Positions 33,237-41,634 of a stretch of DNA of 56,863 nucleotides are shown here, one piece after another. The stretch is from positions 1 to 56,863 of the forward strand of contig CALWVQ010000024.1 in NCBI GenBank assembly GCA_944385025.1. Reading direction: 5' to 3'. Made by a program: the position numbers and the translations under genes. The stretch is from an uncultured Eubacterium sp. GTDB taxonomy: Bacteria > Bacillota > Clostridia > Oscillospirales > Acutalibacteraceae. The notes beneath the pieces were generated by a model. That model did no database searches, was not told the DNA's origin, and worked only from the letters and a program-made list of their open reading frames with translations. How positions within the stretch are numbered: the stretch's first letter is position 1; each line of letters begins with the position of its first letter.

Positions 33237-35645
33237 ATGGCTTCAAATAACTACGACGATTTATTGGAATCCTTTATGAATAATTCTGCCAAAGTCTATG
33301 ATGAGGACAAAAATGACAGAGAGCAGCGAGATAAAATTGCTGCTTCTCTTAATGAGTCCAAAGCTGAAAACAGAGCAAAAAAAATTCAGCGCGGCAGAGA
33401 AATCGAAAAGGAACTTGCTGAAAAGAAAAGAAAAAAAGGAAAAAAGCAGGCTAAATCATCAACTCCTGCGTCTAAATTTTTAAGAGTTATACTTGCAATG
33501 GCTATGATTGTAGGCGTTGTGGGTATCGTATGCTTTTCTGTAATCGCAATCTATGGATACAGCGTTGTTTACGGCGACCCTGTTTTTGATTTAACGGAGG
33601 TTGCACAATCCCAAAATCAAACGTCGTTTATTTACGGAACTGACGGTGACGATGTTGTTGAAATAACACGTCTGCACGGCGAAGAAAACAGAATTTGGGT
33701 CGATTTGGATGATATGAGTGAATATCTCCCAAAGGCGGTAATCGCTGCAGAAGATAAACGATTTTACAAACATCACGGAGTTGACTGGATAAGAACAATC
33801 GGTGTATTTATTCGTCAAAATAACCAGGGTGGTTCAACAATTACACAGCAGCTTATTAAAAATCTGACTGATGACAACAAGGTAACTTATGTTAGAAAGT
33901 TTAATGAAATTTTAAGAGCGCTTAACCTTGAAAGAAATTACAGCAAAGAAGAAATACTTGAGGCTTATCTTAACACGATTCCTCTTTCAAACGGATGTTA
34001 CGGCGTAAAAACAGCGGCGGAAGTCTACTTCGGCAAGGAAGTATCTGATCTTAACATTGCCGAATGTGCCTGCTTAGCCGCTATTACAAAGGCTCCTACC
34101 CAATATGATCCCTTGACAAATTACGACGCTGAAGACGGTAACCGTCAGCGTCAGGTTTGGATCATTAACGAAATGGCAGAGGATTATAACGGTTTCATTA
34201 CCGAGGAAGAAAAAGAAGAGGCAATAAATTACGAAATGATTTTCACAAATAGTGAAAATTATGAGGGCTCCCAGCTTGACAGCGATTCTTCTCAAGCAGA
34301 CAACGATGATATAACTAATTATTACGTTGATTATGTTATAACTACTGTTCAAGAAGATTTGCAGAAAATGGGGTATACCAAAAAGAAAGCCATTGACCTT
34401 GTTTACGGCGGCGGTTTAAAAATATATACTGCCATTGATTTTGACGTTCAGGACGCCCTTGAAGACGTATATGAAAATTACAGACGTATGCCTGACGAAA
34501 CAGTACAGGGCGCTATGGTAGTTATGGATTACAGCGGAAGAGTACTTGGTATTGTCGGCGGTACCGGCAAAAATAAGGGTTCACTGCTTTATAATCGTGC
34601 TACAATGGCTAACAGACCTCCCGGATCAACAATTAAACCTCTTTCAGTTTACGGACCGGCTCTTGAAAAGAGCTTGAATGATGACAGTGTTAACATTTAT
34701 TGGTCAACAATTATTAAGGATGCACCATTAAAAATTGTAGAGGGTGAACCTTGGCCGCATAATGAAAACGGCGGATATTCATCAAGAAATGTTACTCTTC
34801 AGTACGGTCTTGCACAGTCGCTTAATACCATTTCTGCAAGAACTCTTGATATGATTTCCGTTGATTATTCTTACAACTTCTTAAGCGAGAATTTCCACCT
34901 TTCAACTCTTGATGATGTAAGAGACGTAGACTACGGACCACTTGCAATCGGTTCTCTTACAAACGGAGCAACTGTGCTTGATATGACAGCAGCTTATGCT
35001 TCATACGGCAACGGCGGAAATTATTATGAACCGTATTGTTATTACAAAATTGAAGACAGTAAAGGTAATGTCATTCTTGAAAAAGACCCGGAGAAAACTA
35101 AACAGCAAAGCATTTCAGAAAATACAGCTTGGCTTATGAATAAGCTTTTGCAAGAAGCTATGCGTTCTGGTACGGGTCAGTACTACAAGCTTTCAGGTAT
35201 TGAATGCTTTGGTAAAACAGGTACAACAAATGATGATAAAGACAGATGGTTTGCCGGAGGTACACCTAATTTCGTTGCTGTTACCTGGTACGGATACGAT
35301 ACGCCGAAAGAAGTTCATTACAGCTTGTCGTATAACCCTGCAGGTACTATTTGGAACACGATTATGCAGGAAATTTATGAAACTCTTGATAAAAAGGGAA
35401 TCGATTATGAAACTGAATTTCCTGAATGTGAAGGACTTGTAAGGAGAAGTTATTGTCCTACCTGCGGTAAGCTTTCCGATTCAGGCCCTTACGGCTGGTA
35501 TGACGAAAATAACTTGCCTGGTTATTGCAGCGGTCACGGTTCAAGTGATGATGATTCGAAAGAAAAGTCATCTTCTGACAAGAAAGATGATACAACACAA
35601 AAGTCAGAAAACAAAAACGATGCTACTCAAGATACTAATGAATAA
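33237..35645 (+). CDS. Class A penicillin-binding protein (PBP1A-like)
   Basis: This 802-residue bifunctional wall synthase starts with a charged cytoplasmic N terminus of about 80 residues and a membrane helix at about 84-108. The GT51 glycosyltransferase has E172 in AAEDKRFYKHHG and GGSTITQQLIKNL. The transpeptidase has S464-x-x-K467 (GSTIK), SLN and K660-TG. It then has a Cys-rich segment (RRSYCPTCGKLSDSG...GYCSGHG) and a low-complexity Ser/Asp/Lys tail. It polymerises and crosslinks peptidoglycan outside the membrane. ATG 33237 is supported by GGAGG upstream. Confidence 0.95.
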   Translation: MASNNYDDLLESFMNNSAKVYDEDKNDREQRDKIAASLNESKAENRAKKIQRGREIEKELAEKKRKKGKKQAKSSTPASKFLRVILAMAMIVGVVGIVCFSVIAIYGYSVVYGDPVFDLTEVAQSQNQTSFIYGTDGDDVVEITRLHGEENRIWVDLDDMSEYLPKAVIAAEDKRFYKHHGVDWIRTIGVFIRQNNQGGSTITQQLIKNLTDDNKVTYVRKFNEILRALNLERNYSKEEILEAYLNTIPLSNGCYGVKTAAEVYFGKEVSDLNIAECACLAAITKAPTQYDPLTNYDAEDGNRQRQVWIINEMAEDYNGFITEEEKEEAINYEMIFTNSENYEGSQLDSDSSQADNDDITNYYVDYVITTVQEDLQKMGYTKKKAIDLVYGGGLKIYTAIDFDVQDALEDVYENYRRMPDETVQGAMVVMDYSGRVLGIVGGTGKNKGSLLYNRATMANRPPGSTIKPLSVYGPALEKSLNDDSVNIYWSTIIKDAPLKIVEGEPWPHNENGGYSSRNVTLQYGLAQSLNTISARTLDMISVDYSYNFLSENFHLSTLDDVRDVDYGPLAIGSLTNGATVLDMTAAYASYGNGGNYYEPYCYYKIEDSKGNVILEKDPEKTKQQSISENTAWLMNKLLQEAMRSGTGQYYKLSGIECFGKTGTTNDDKDRWFAGGTPNFVAVTWYGYDTPKEVHYSLSYNPAGTIWNTIMQEIYETLDKKGIDYETEFPECEGLVRRSYCPTCGKLSDSGPYGWYDENNLPGYCSGHGSSDDDSKEKSSSDKKDDTTQKSENKNDATQDTNE

Positions 35646-35654
35646 ATAATTACA

Positions 35655-35685
35655 GGGGAATCCGCTTTTTGTGATTCCCCTTATT
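35655..35685 (+). terminator. Terminator-like hairpin between the PBP and ruvX genes
   Basis: GGGGAATC (35655-35662) pairs with GATTCCCC (35673-35680) over a 10-nt T-rich loop, followed by TTATTTC. The ruvX ribosome binding site GGTGAT begins only a few bases later. The U-tract is short. Confidence 0.6.
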
Positions 35686-35696
35686 TCGGTGATAAT

Positions 35697-36119
35697 ATGA
35701 AAATTATGTCGATTGATTACGGTGATGTAAGAACAGGCGTCGCATTTTGCGATGAAAAGGAAATTCTTGCCTCATCATATTGTGTTATAAAAGAAAATTA
35801 CTTGCCAAAACTTATTGAAAAATTAATAAGCATAATTGACAAAGAAAAACCGAAAGAAATTGTTGTGGGTCTTCCCAGAAATATGGACGGCAGTTACGGC
35901 TACAGATGCGACGAATGCAAAAATCTGGGAAATTTGATATTTAAAAAAAGCGGTATTCCTGTTGCCTTTGAAGATGAAAGACTGACTACGGTTATTGCCC
36001 ACGATATTTTGTCACAAAACAATGTCAGAGGTGCAAAAAGGAAGAATACCGTTGACGCCGTATCGGCCGTGGTAATTTTGCAAAGTTATTTAGATAAAAG
36101 AAAAATAACTAATCATTAA
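35697..36119 (+). CDS. ruvX: YqgF-type Holliday junction resolvase / pre-16S rRNA nuclease
   Basis: This 140-residue RNase H-like protein has the N-terminal metal Asp in MSIDYGDVRTGVAF, the GLPRNMDGSYG motif, FEDERLTT and the C-terminal VDAVSAVVIL Asp. YqgF homologues mature the 5' end of 16S rRNA and were first proposed as Holliday junction resolvases. It starts right after a hairpin and is followed by the M50 protease. Confidence 0.92.
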   Translation: MKIMSIDYGDVRTGVAFCDEKEILASSYCVIKENYLPKLIEKLISIIDKEKPKEIVVGLPRNMDGSYGYRCDECKNLGNLIFKKSGIPVAFEDERLTTVIAHDILSQNNVRGAKRKNTVDAVSAVVILQSYLDKRKITNH

Positions 36120-36155
36120 ATGACTAAAATTTAAGTATTATTATATGGTGATTTT

Positions 36156-36674
36156 TTGAAATTCAAAGTTAAAGATTGCGATATAATAATCGATTACACG
36201 TTTGTACTTGTTTTAAGTTTTGCCGCTCTTTTTTCCGCAAGCCAAGTTATCTATATGCTTATTTACTGTGCATTGCACGAGCTTTCTCACTTAGCAGCGC
36301 TTATTATTGTTGGCGGTAAAGCAGATATGCTGAAATTTTCTTTTTACGGTCTTGCACTTAGATATACAAGCAAATTATCCAAAAAATGTGAAATTATTGT
36401 GCTGGTAAGCGGGCCTTTGGCTAACTTAATTTTGTATTTATTATTTTATGATGAGTTAAATCTGATATTATTTTTTTTAAACATTTTACCGATTTATCCC
36501 CTTGACGGAGGGCGAATACTTGAACTTTTTTCTTACAGAGCGTCAAAAGCGGCAAGTGTTATACTGATTGCGATACTCGCCGCAGCGTCACTGTATTTTA
36601 TTGTTTTGTATAGGTCGTTTTCCTTGTTTTTAATTACTGTTTATCTGATTTTTTATTCAGCAAATTATTTTTGA
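36156..36674 (+). CDS. Small M50 site-2 protease-like membrane protein
   Basis: This 172-residue integral membrane protein has the intramembrane zinc protease motifs HELSH at 41-45 and the third ligand in LNILPIYPLDGGR at 108-120 (D117). Five or so membrane helices are predicted. It is short for SpoIVFB-like enzymes and has no CBS or PDZ domain. The role could be regulated intramembrane proteolysis; the substrate is unknown. It uses a TTG start (36156) with GGTGAT upstream and lies between ruvX and a radical SAM gene. Confidence 0.82.
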   Translation: MKFKVKDCDIIIDYTFVLVLSFAALFSASQVIYMLIYCALHELSHLAALIIVGGKADMLKFSFYGLALRYTSKLSKKCEIIVLVSGPLANLILYLLFYDELNLILFFLNILPIYPLDGGRILELFSYRASKAASVILIAILAAASLYFIVLYRSFSLFLITVYLIFYSANYF

Positions 36675-36685
36675 TTGAGGTTAAT

Positions 36686-38527
36686 ATGAAAAAAGAAGTT
36701 GAAAAATTACTCCAATATGTTCAAAAACCGGCAAGATATATCGGCGGTGAGTTAAACTCTGTTGTTAAAGATAAAAACAGTGTTGACATCAGATATGCTT
36801 TCTGTTTTCCTGATACCTATGAAATTGGTATGAGTCACCTCGGTATGAAAATTCTTTACGGTCTTGTTAATCAACGTAGCGACGCTTGGTGTGAAAGAGT
36901 TTTTGCTCCCGATACCGATATGGAAGAACAAATGCGAAAAAACAATGTTCCTCTTTTTGCACTTGAAAGCGGTGATTATATCAAGGATTTTGATATGATA
37001 GGTTTTACACTTCAGTATGAGCTGTCATATACCAATGTTCTCAATATGCTTAATTTAGCGGGCATTAAACTTCTTTCAAGGGAAAGGAAGGATTTAACTC
37101 CGCTAATTTGCGTTGGAGGACCGTGCTGCTGCAATCCGGAACCCATTGTTGATTTTGTAGATATAGTTTTTTTAGGCGAAGGCGAAGAAACCACAAATCA
37201 AATTATTGACCTTTTAAAAGAATGTAAACAGCAGGGGAAAAGTAAAAGAGAATTTTTGCTTTTAGCAAAAGATATTACAGGCATTTATGTACCTTCTCTT
37301 TATGAGGATACTTACAATGATGACGGAACGCTCAAAGAGCTGACGCCTGTTGACAACGCACCTAAAACAGTCAAAAAAGCAATAATAAGTGATATGAACA
37401 AGGTTTATTATCCAAAGGAATTTGTTGTACCGTTTATCGATATCGTTCACGACAGAGCCGTTGAGGAAATATTCAGAGGCTGTATCAGAGGGTGCCGCTT
37501 TTGCCAGGCAGGTTTCATTTACAGACCAATCAGGGAAAAAAGCGTTGAAACGATTAATGAGCAATGCAAGTCGCTGATAAAATCAACAGGATATGATGAA
37601 ATTTCTCTTTGCTCTTTATCTACCTCCGATCACAGTGACGTCAACAAAATGCTTACAACTCTAATTGACTGGACTGTAAAGGAAAATATAAATCTATCTC
37701 TGCCAAGTCTGCGTGTAGATAATTTCAGCGATGAGCTTGTTGAGCAGTTAAATAAGGTAAGGAGAAGCGGACTTACTTTTGCACCGGAAGCAGGAACACA
37801 GCGCCTGCGTGACGTAATAAATAAGAACGTCACTGAACAGGAGGTTTTATCCACCTGTGAAAAAGCTTTTGAAAACGGTTGGACATCTGTAAAACTTTAC
37901 TTTATGATGGGTCTTCCTACCGAAACTATGGAGGACATAAAAGGCATTGCCGATTTGGGAATGGAGGTTATTCACACTTTTTATAATAACCCCAATAGGC
38001 AGAAGGGGACAGGCTGTCAGGTGTCAATTTCCTGTGCGTCATTTATTCCAAAGCCTTTTACTCCGTTTCAGTGGGAACCTGAAGACAGTATGGAGTCTTT
38101 AAGAGAGAAACAGAAATATCTTCTTGAGTGCATACCTACAAAAAAAATCCGTGTTTCATATCACGAAACTCCAACCTCACTTCTTGAGGGTGTTTTGGCA
38201 CGTGGTGACAGACGTCTTGGTAAAGTTATTTTGCGTGCTTTTGAACTTGGCTGTAAGTTTGACAGCTGGGACGATAAGTTTAATTTTAATGCTTGGATGC
38301 AGGCGTTTGATGAAAACAATATTGACCCCCATTTTTATACTCACAGAAAACGCGAATTTTCAGAGCTTTTGCCTTGGGACCACCTTGATTTCGGCGTAAG
38401 CAGAAAGTTCCTTGAAAACGAGAATAAAAAGGCTCACAGAAATGAAACAACGCCCCATTGCCGTATCAAATGTTCAGGCTGCGGCGCCAACAAGTTAAAC
38501 AGAGGTAAATGCGATGCGAGAGGTTAG
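36686..38527 (+). CDS. Radical SAM protein with N-terminal B12-binding-like domain (TIGR03960-type)
   Basis: This 613-residue protein begins with RYIGGELNSVVKD and a B12-binding-like Rossmann region, followed by the radical SAM barrel with C266-x-x-x-C270-x-x-C273 (CIRGCRFCQAG) that binds a 4Fe-4S cluster. The C terminus has a further Cys set (HCRIKCSGCGANK). The family is widespread in Clostridia and always paired with a DUF2344 protein; the reaction is unknown. ATG 36686 is supported by TTGAGG (36675-36680). It overlaps the partner gene by 14 nt. Confidence 0.9.
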   Translation: MKKEVEKLLQYVQKPARYIGGELNSVVKDKNSVDIRYAFCFPDTYEIGMSHLGMKILYGLVNQRSDAWCERVFAPDTDMEEQMRKNNVPLFALESGDYIKDFDMIGFTLQYELSYTNVLNMLNLAGIKLLSRERKDLTPLICVGGPCCCNPEPIVDFVDIVFLGEGEETTNQIIDLLKECKQQGKSKREFLLLAKDITGIYVPSLYEDTYNDDGTLKELTPVDNAPKTVKKAIISDMNKVYYPKEFVVPFIDIVHDRAVEEIFRGCIRGCRFCQAGFIYRPIREKSVETINEQCKSLIKSTGYDEISLCSLSTSDHSDVNKMLTTLIDWTVKENINLSLPSLRVDNFSDELVEQLNKVRRSGLTFAPEAGTQRLRDVINKNVTEQEVLSTCEKAFENGWTSVKLYFMMGLPTETMEDIKGIADLGMEVIHTFYNNPNRQKGTGCQVSISCASFIPKPFTPFQWEPEDSMESLREKQKYLLECIPTKKIRVSYHETPTSLLEGVLARGDRRLGKVILRAFELGCKFDSWDDKFNFNAWMQAFDENNIDPHFYTHRKREFSELLPWDHLDFGVSRKFLENENKKAHRNETTPHCRIKCSGCGANKLNRGKCDARG

Positions 38528-39179
38528 ACTTCGTTTTTCTAAACAGGGTAGGTTGAAATATATCAGCCATTTAGACATTAACAGAGCTATGAGCAGAGCC
38601 TTCAAAAGAGCCGAAATACCCCTTTGGTACACGGAGGGTTTTAATCCTCACCCTTATATGAGTTTTTCTCTGCCTCTTTCGTTAGGTGTTGAGAGCCTTT
38701 GTGAAAGCGTTGATATAAGAATAGTGGGCAGTATAACTAACGATGAAATTAAAAATCGTATGAACAGCGTTTTACCTGAAGGATTAAAGGTATTAGATGT
38801 TTATGATGATTTTTATGACAACGGTGAAATTTCTTACTCCGACTATGTATATAAATTTCAGTTTGATGACAATGCTCTCGCTCTTGAGAAAATAAAGAGC
38901 ATTCTTGACGGAGATGAAATTCTCGCACTGAAAAAAGGTAAGCAGGGCAGAAAAAAGGTTTTTAAGGAAACCAATATTAAGTCGTTTATTGATAAGTACA
39001 ATATTTCAATAAGAGATGACACAGTTGTTCTAAATATTCGATTGCTTGCCGGAACTGATAAAAACCTTAATCCGTCCTTGCTTTTTGATACGATTATCAG
39101 ACTGATTGATATGGACTATCAGTGGAAGAGCATCAGCCGTATTGCGCTGTTAAAAAAAGATTATTCTCAATTTATATAA
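38514..39179 (+). CDS. DUF2344 radical SAM-linked protein (TIGR03936-type)
   Basis: This 221-residue protein begins VRLRFSKQGRLKYISHLDINRAMSRAFKRAEIPLWYTEGFNPHP, the family signature. In other bacteria it is fused to the radical SAM protein encoded just upstream, so the two probably act as one enzyme. The 14-nt overlap implies coupled translation. The function is unknown, possibly linked to RNA or ribosome modification because such pairs often lie near ribosomal protein genes, as here. Confidence 0.88.
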   Translation: MREVRLRFSKQGRLKYISHLDINRAMSRAFKRAEIPLWYTEGFNPHPYMSFSLPLSLGVESLCESVDIRIVGSITNDEIKNRMNSVLPEGLKVLDVYDDFYDNGEISYSDYVYKFQFDDNALALEKIKSILDGDEILALKKGKQGRKKVFKETNIKSFIDKYNISIRDDTVVLNIRLLAGTDKNLNPSLLFDTIIRLIDMDYQWKSISRIALLKKDYSQFI

Positions 39180-39186
39180 AAAACAC

Positions 39187-39215
39187 TTGCTTTTTTCGAG
39201 CTTATGTGGTATTAT
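39187..39215 (+). promoter_or_regulatory. Promoter of rplS
   Basis: TTGCTT (39187-39192), a 17-nt spacer and TATTAT (39210-39215) begin only 8 nt after the previous gene. Confidence 0.65.
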
Positions 39216-39221
39216 ATGTCA

Positions 39222-39340
39222 GCATTTAGTCCGTTGCGTCCCTTGCAACGCGTAAAAATGCCCATGTGTGAGCATTTTAGAAGATGGTCCGCTTTCATTA
39301 TTGATATGAACATCTCATAAATAATAAGGAGGAAATTAAA
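39222..39340 (+). promoter_or_regulatory. Structured rplS leader RNA (probable L19 leader)
   Basis: The leader of about 119 nt has hairpins CGTTGC 39232-39237 with GCAACG 39245-39250 and AAAATGC 39255-39261 with GCATTTT 39272-39278. A third stem follows, AGATG near 39282 with CATCT near 39310, enclosing TTCAT/ATGAA. A GTCCG near 39229 and a GGTCCGC near 39287 are repeated. The position and compact fold fit the autoregulatory L19 leaders of Firmicutes, in which the ribosomal protein binds its own mRNA. The family match is from memory and not verified. Confidence 0.55.
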
Positions 39341-39685
39341 ATGGACGCACTTAAGTTAATTGAAAAAGACAGCACTAAAACAGAATTACCGGAATTTGGT
39401 ATCGGTGATACAGTAAAGGTATCAGTAAACATTCGTGAAGGTTCTCGTGAGAGAATTCAGATGTTTGAGGGTACAGTAATCGCTGTTAAGGGTTCAGGTA
39501 TTTCTAAAACATTTACAGTTCGTCGTCTTTCATACGGCGTAGGCGTTGAGAGAGTTTTCCCAATGCACTCACCAAACGTTGTTAAGGTAGAGGTTGTTCG
39601 TACCGGTAAAGTACGTCGTGCAAAACTCTATTACCTTCGTGACCGTGTTGGTAAGGCAGCAAAGGTTAAGGAAAATATTCAGTAA
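39341..39685 (+). CDS. rplS: 50S ribosomal protein bL19
   Basis: This 114-residue protein has [30 protein letters not shown]-type sequence and the C-terminal [41 protein letters not shown], which is diagnostic. It bridges the 30S and 50S subunits. AAGGAGG lies 6-8 nt upstream. The upstream structured leader probably controls it. Confidence 0.98.
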   Translation: MDALKLIEKDSTKTELPEFGIGDTVKVSVNIREGSRERIQMFEGTVIAVKGSGISKTFTVRRLSYGVGVERVFPMHSPNVVKVEVVRTGKVRRAKLYYLRDRVGKAAKVKENIQ

Positions 39686-39696
39686 TTAAACTTGTA

Positions 39697-39730
39697 AAGC
39701 CGTTGGTTTTCCAGCGGCTTTCTTGCTTTT
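39697..39730 (+). terminator. Terminator after rplS
   Basis: AAGCCGTTGG (39697-39706) pairs with CCAGCGGCTT (39711-39720), with one G-T pair, over a TTTT loop, followed by TCTTGCTTTTTT. Confidence 0.75.
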
Positions 39731-39751
39731 TTCAGATATTTTTTGTATAAT
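39723..39751 (+). promoter_or_regulatory. Promoter of rbgA, overlapping the rplS terminator tract
   Basis: TTGCTT (39723-39728), a 17-nt spacer and TATAAT (39746-39751). The -35 lies within the U-tract of the rplS terminator. Confidence 0.68.
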
Positions 39752-39784
39752 CTATAATCATAATTACAGTAATATGGAGTTATT

Positions 39785-40648
39785 ATGGCTGATTTTCAAA
39801 AACAAACTGTTCAGTGGTTTCCCGGGCATATGGCAAAAACAAGACGGCTTATTAAAGAAAGCCTGAAACTTGTAGACGGCGTTGTTGAGATTGTTGATGC
39901 AAGAATACCATACAGCTCGTCGAACCCTGAATTAAACGACATTATTAAAGGCAAACCCAGAATAGTTTTGTTAAATAAATGTGATGTTGCAGACAGCAAC
40001 GCCACTAATATGTGGGTGTCTTACTACAAGTCAAAAAATATGTTTGCTCTTCCTGTGGACTGCAGAACAGGTAAGGGCCTTAATAAGTTTATACCAACTG
40101 TTCAAAAAGCTCTTGCAGAAGTTATAGAGAAAAATGAACAAAAAGGAATGAGGGGTAAATCACTGCGACTTATGGTTGTAGGTATACCAAATACCGGCAA
40201 ATCTTCGTTTATCAACAGAATGGCTGGAAACTCAAAAGCCAAAGTTGCTGACAAAGCAGGAGTTACACGCCAGCAGCAGTGGTTTGTTGTAGGAAACGGT
40301 ATAGAACTTCTTGATACTCCGGGCGTTTTGTGGCCGAAATTTGACGACTCTCAAGTCGGTGACAAACTTGCTTTTACAGGTGCCGTAAAAGACGAAGTAA
40401 CTGATATTGAGACTTTGTCTTGCCGTTTACTTGAAACATTGTCTAAAACACGCCCTCAGGCTATTTTAGACAGATATAAGCTTGACAGTATCGACGGTTT
40501 GCAGGGTTGGGAGATTTTAGAGCTTATCGGAAAAAAACGAGGTTTTTTGATTAAAGGCGGCGAAATTGATTACGAGCGTGCCGCAGTTATGATTTGTGAT
40601 GAATTCAGAGGAGGAAAGCTGGGCAAAATCAGCCTTGAGCTGCCGTAA
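39785..40648 (+). CDS. rbgA: Ribosome biogenesis GTPase RbgA (YlqF)
   Basis: This 287-residue GTPase has the circularly permuted order typical of the family: NKCD (G4) at 64-67 precedes G1 GIPNTGKSS at 133-141 and DTPG (G3) at 177-180. The N-terminal WFPGHMAKT is a family mark. RbgA drives a late step in 50S subunit assembly. Its place right after rplS and before rnhB is conserved in Firmicutes. Confidence 0.95.
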   Translation: MADFQKQTVQWFPGHMAKTRRLIKESLKLVDGVVEIVDARIPYSSSNPELNDIIKGKPRIVLLNKCDVADSNATNMWVSYYKSKNMFALPVDCRTGKGLNKFIPTVQKALAEVIEKNEQKGMRGKSLRLMVVGIPNTGKSSFINRMAGNSKAKVADKAGVTRQQQWFVVGNGIELLDTPGVLWPKFDDSQVGDKLAFTGAVKDEVTDIETLSCRLLETLSKTRPQAILDRYKLDSIDGLQGWEILELIGKKRGFLIKGGEIDYERAAVMICDEFRGGKLGKISLELP

Positions 40649-40650
40649 TT

Positions 40651-41259
40651 ATGGATTGGTTAGAATATGAAAACGAGGCTTATAGTAACGGTTTTAAGGT
40701 AGTTTGCGGTGTTGATGAAGCAGGTCGCGGACCTCTTGCTGGTCCTGTCGTTGCAGGGGCAGTTATTTTGCCTAAAGGCTGTGTCATTGACGGAGTAAAC
40801 GACTCTAAAAAATTAAGCGAAAAAAAGAGAGAAATGCTTTTTGATGTAATTAAAGAACAGGCTGTTTGTTGGTCAATCGGTATGGCAAGCTGTGAGGAAA
40901 TTGATGAAATCAACATATTACAGGCTACTTTTCTTGCTATGCGGCGTGCTGTTGAAGGTTTATCGGTAAATCCCGATATTGCCTTAATAGACGGTAATAA
41001 AACACCCGGTCTTGATATTTGTGAAAAAGCAATTATTAAGGGCGACGCTAAAAGTGCCAACATTGCTGCTGCGTCAATATTAGCAAAGGTGACAAGAGAC
41101 CGCTATATGCTTGAAATGGCAAAGAAGTTTCCACAGTATCAGTTTGAAAAACACAAGGGATACGGCACAAAACTTCACTATGAAATGATTAAGGAATACG
41201 GTATTTCACCCATACACAGAAAAACTTTTCTTAAAAAGATAATAAACAATGAACAATAA
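40651..41259 (+). CDS. rnhB: Ribonuclease HII
   Basis: This 202-residue enzyme removes ribonucleotides from DNA and RNA-DNA hybrids. The active-site acids are visible as D22-E23 in GVDEAGRGPLAGP, then the Asp in ALIDGNK and in KGDAKSANIAAASI. HKGYGTKLHYEMI follows. It starts 2 nt after rbgA and overlaps the YraN gene by 11 nt. Confidence 0.96.
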   Translation: MDWLEYENEAYSNGFKVVCGVDEAGRGPLAGPVVAGAVILPKGCVIDGVNDSKKLSEKKREMLFDVIKEQAVCWSIGMASCEEIDEINILQATFLAMRRAVEGLSVNPDIALIDGNKTPGLDICEKAIIKGDAKSANIAAASILAKVTRDRYMLEMAKKFPQYQFEKHKGYGTKLHYEMIKEYGISPIHRKTFLKKIINNEQ

Positions 41260-41602
41260 AGGAAAATTATGGGAAATTGAGGCTTGCAATTTCCTCAGAA
41301 AGAAAAAATACAAGCTCATAACTGCTAACTATACTACAAGATTCGGTGAAATCGACTTAATCGTTGAAAATAAGAAATATATTTGTTTTGTTGAGGTTAA
41401 ACAGAGAGATAAAAGTTCTATTGCTAAACCTTCGGAATTTGTTGACAAAAGAAAGCAAGACAAAATTATAAAGTCCGCAATGCTTTATATGTCGCAATAT
41501 CACCTTGAAAAACAGCCTAGATTTGACGTGGTTGAAATATATACTCAAGAAGGCGAAATTAAATCAATAAAACATCTTGAAAATGCTTTTGAATTATATT
41601 AA
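41249..41602 (+). CDS. YraN / UPF0102 family endonuclease-like protein
   Basis: This 117-residue protein has the nuclease-like core RFGEIDLIVENKKYICFVEVKQR, giving E34, D36 and E49-x-K51, the pattern of restriction-like or Holliday resolvase folds. The biological role is not settled. It is coupled to rnhB by an 11-nt overlap, a conserved pairing. Confidence 0.9.
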   Translation: MNNKGKLWEIEACNFLRKKKYKLITANYTTRFGEIDLIVENKKYICFVEVKQRDKSSIAKPSEFVDKRKQDKIIKSAMLYMSQYHLEKQPRFDVVEIYTQEGEIKSIKHLENAFELY

Positions 41603-41634
41603 AATATATACGATTTTTATTAAGGAGAATTGAT

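Noticed and set aside
41603-41634. T-box or other amino acid riboswitch before thrC
   Set aside because: Only 32 nt separate yraN and thrC; there is no room for a leader and no T-box sequence.
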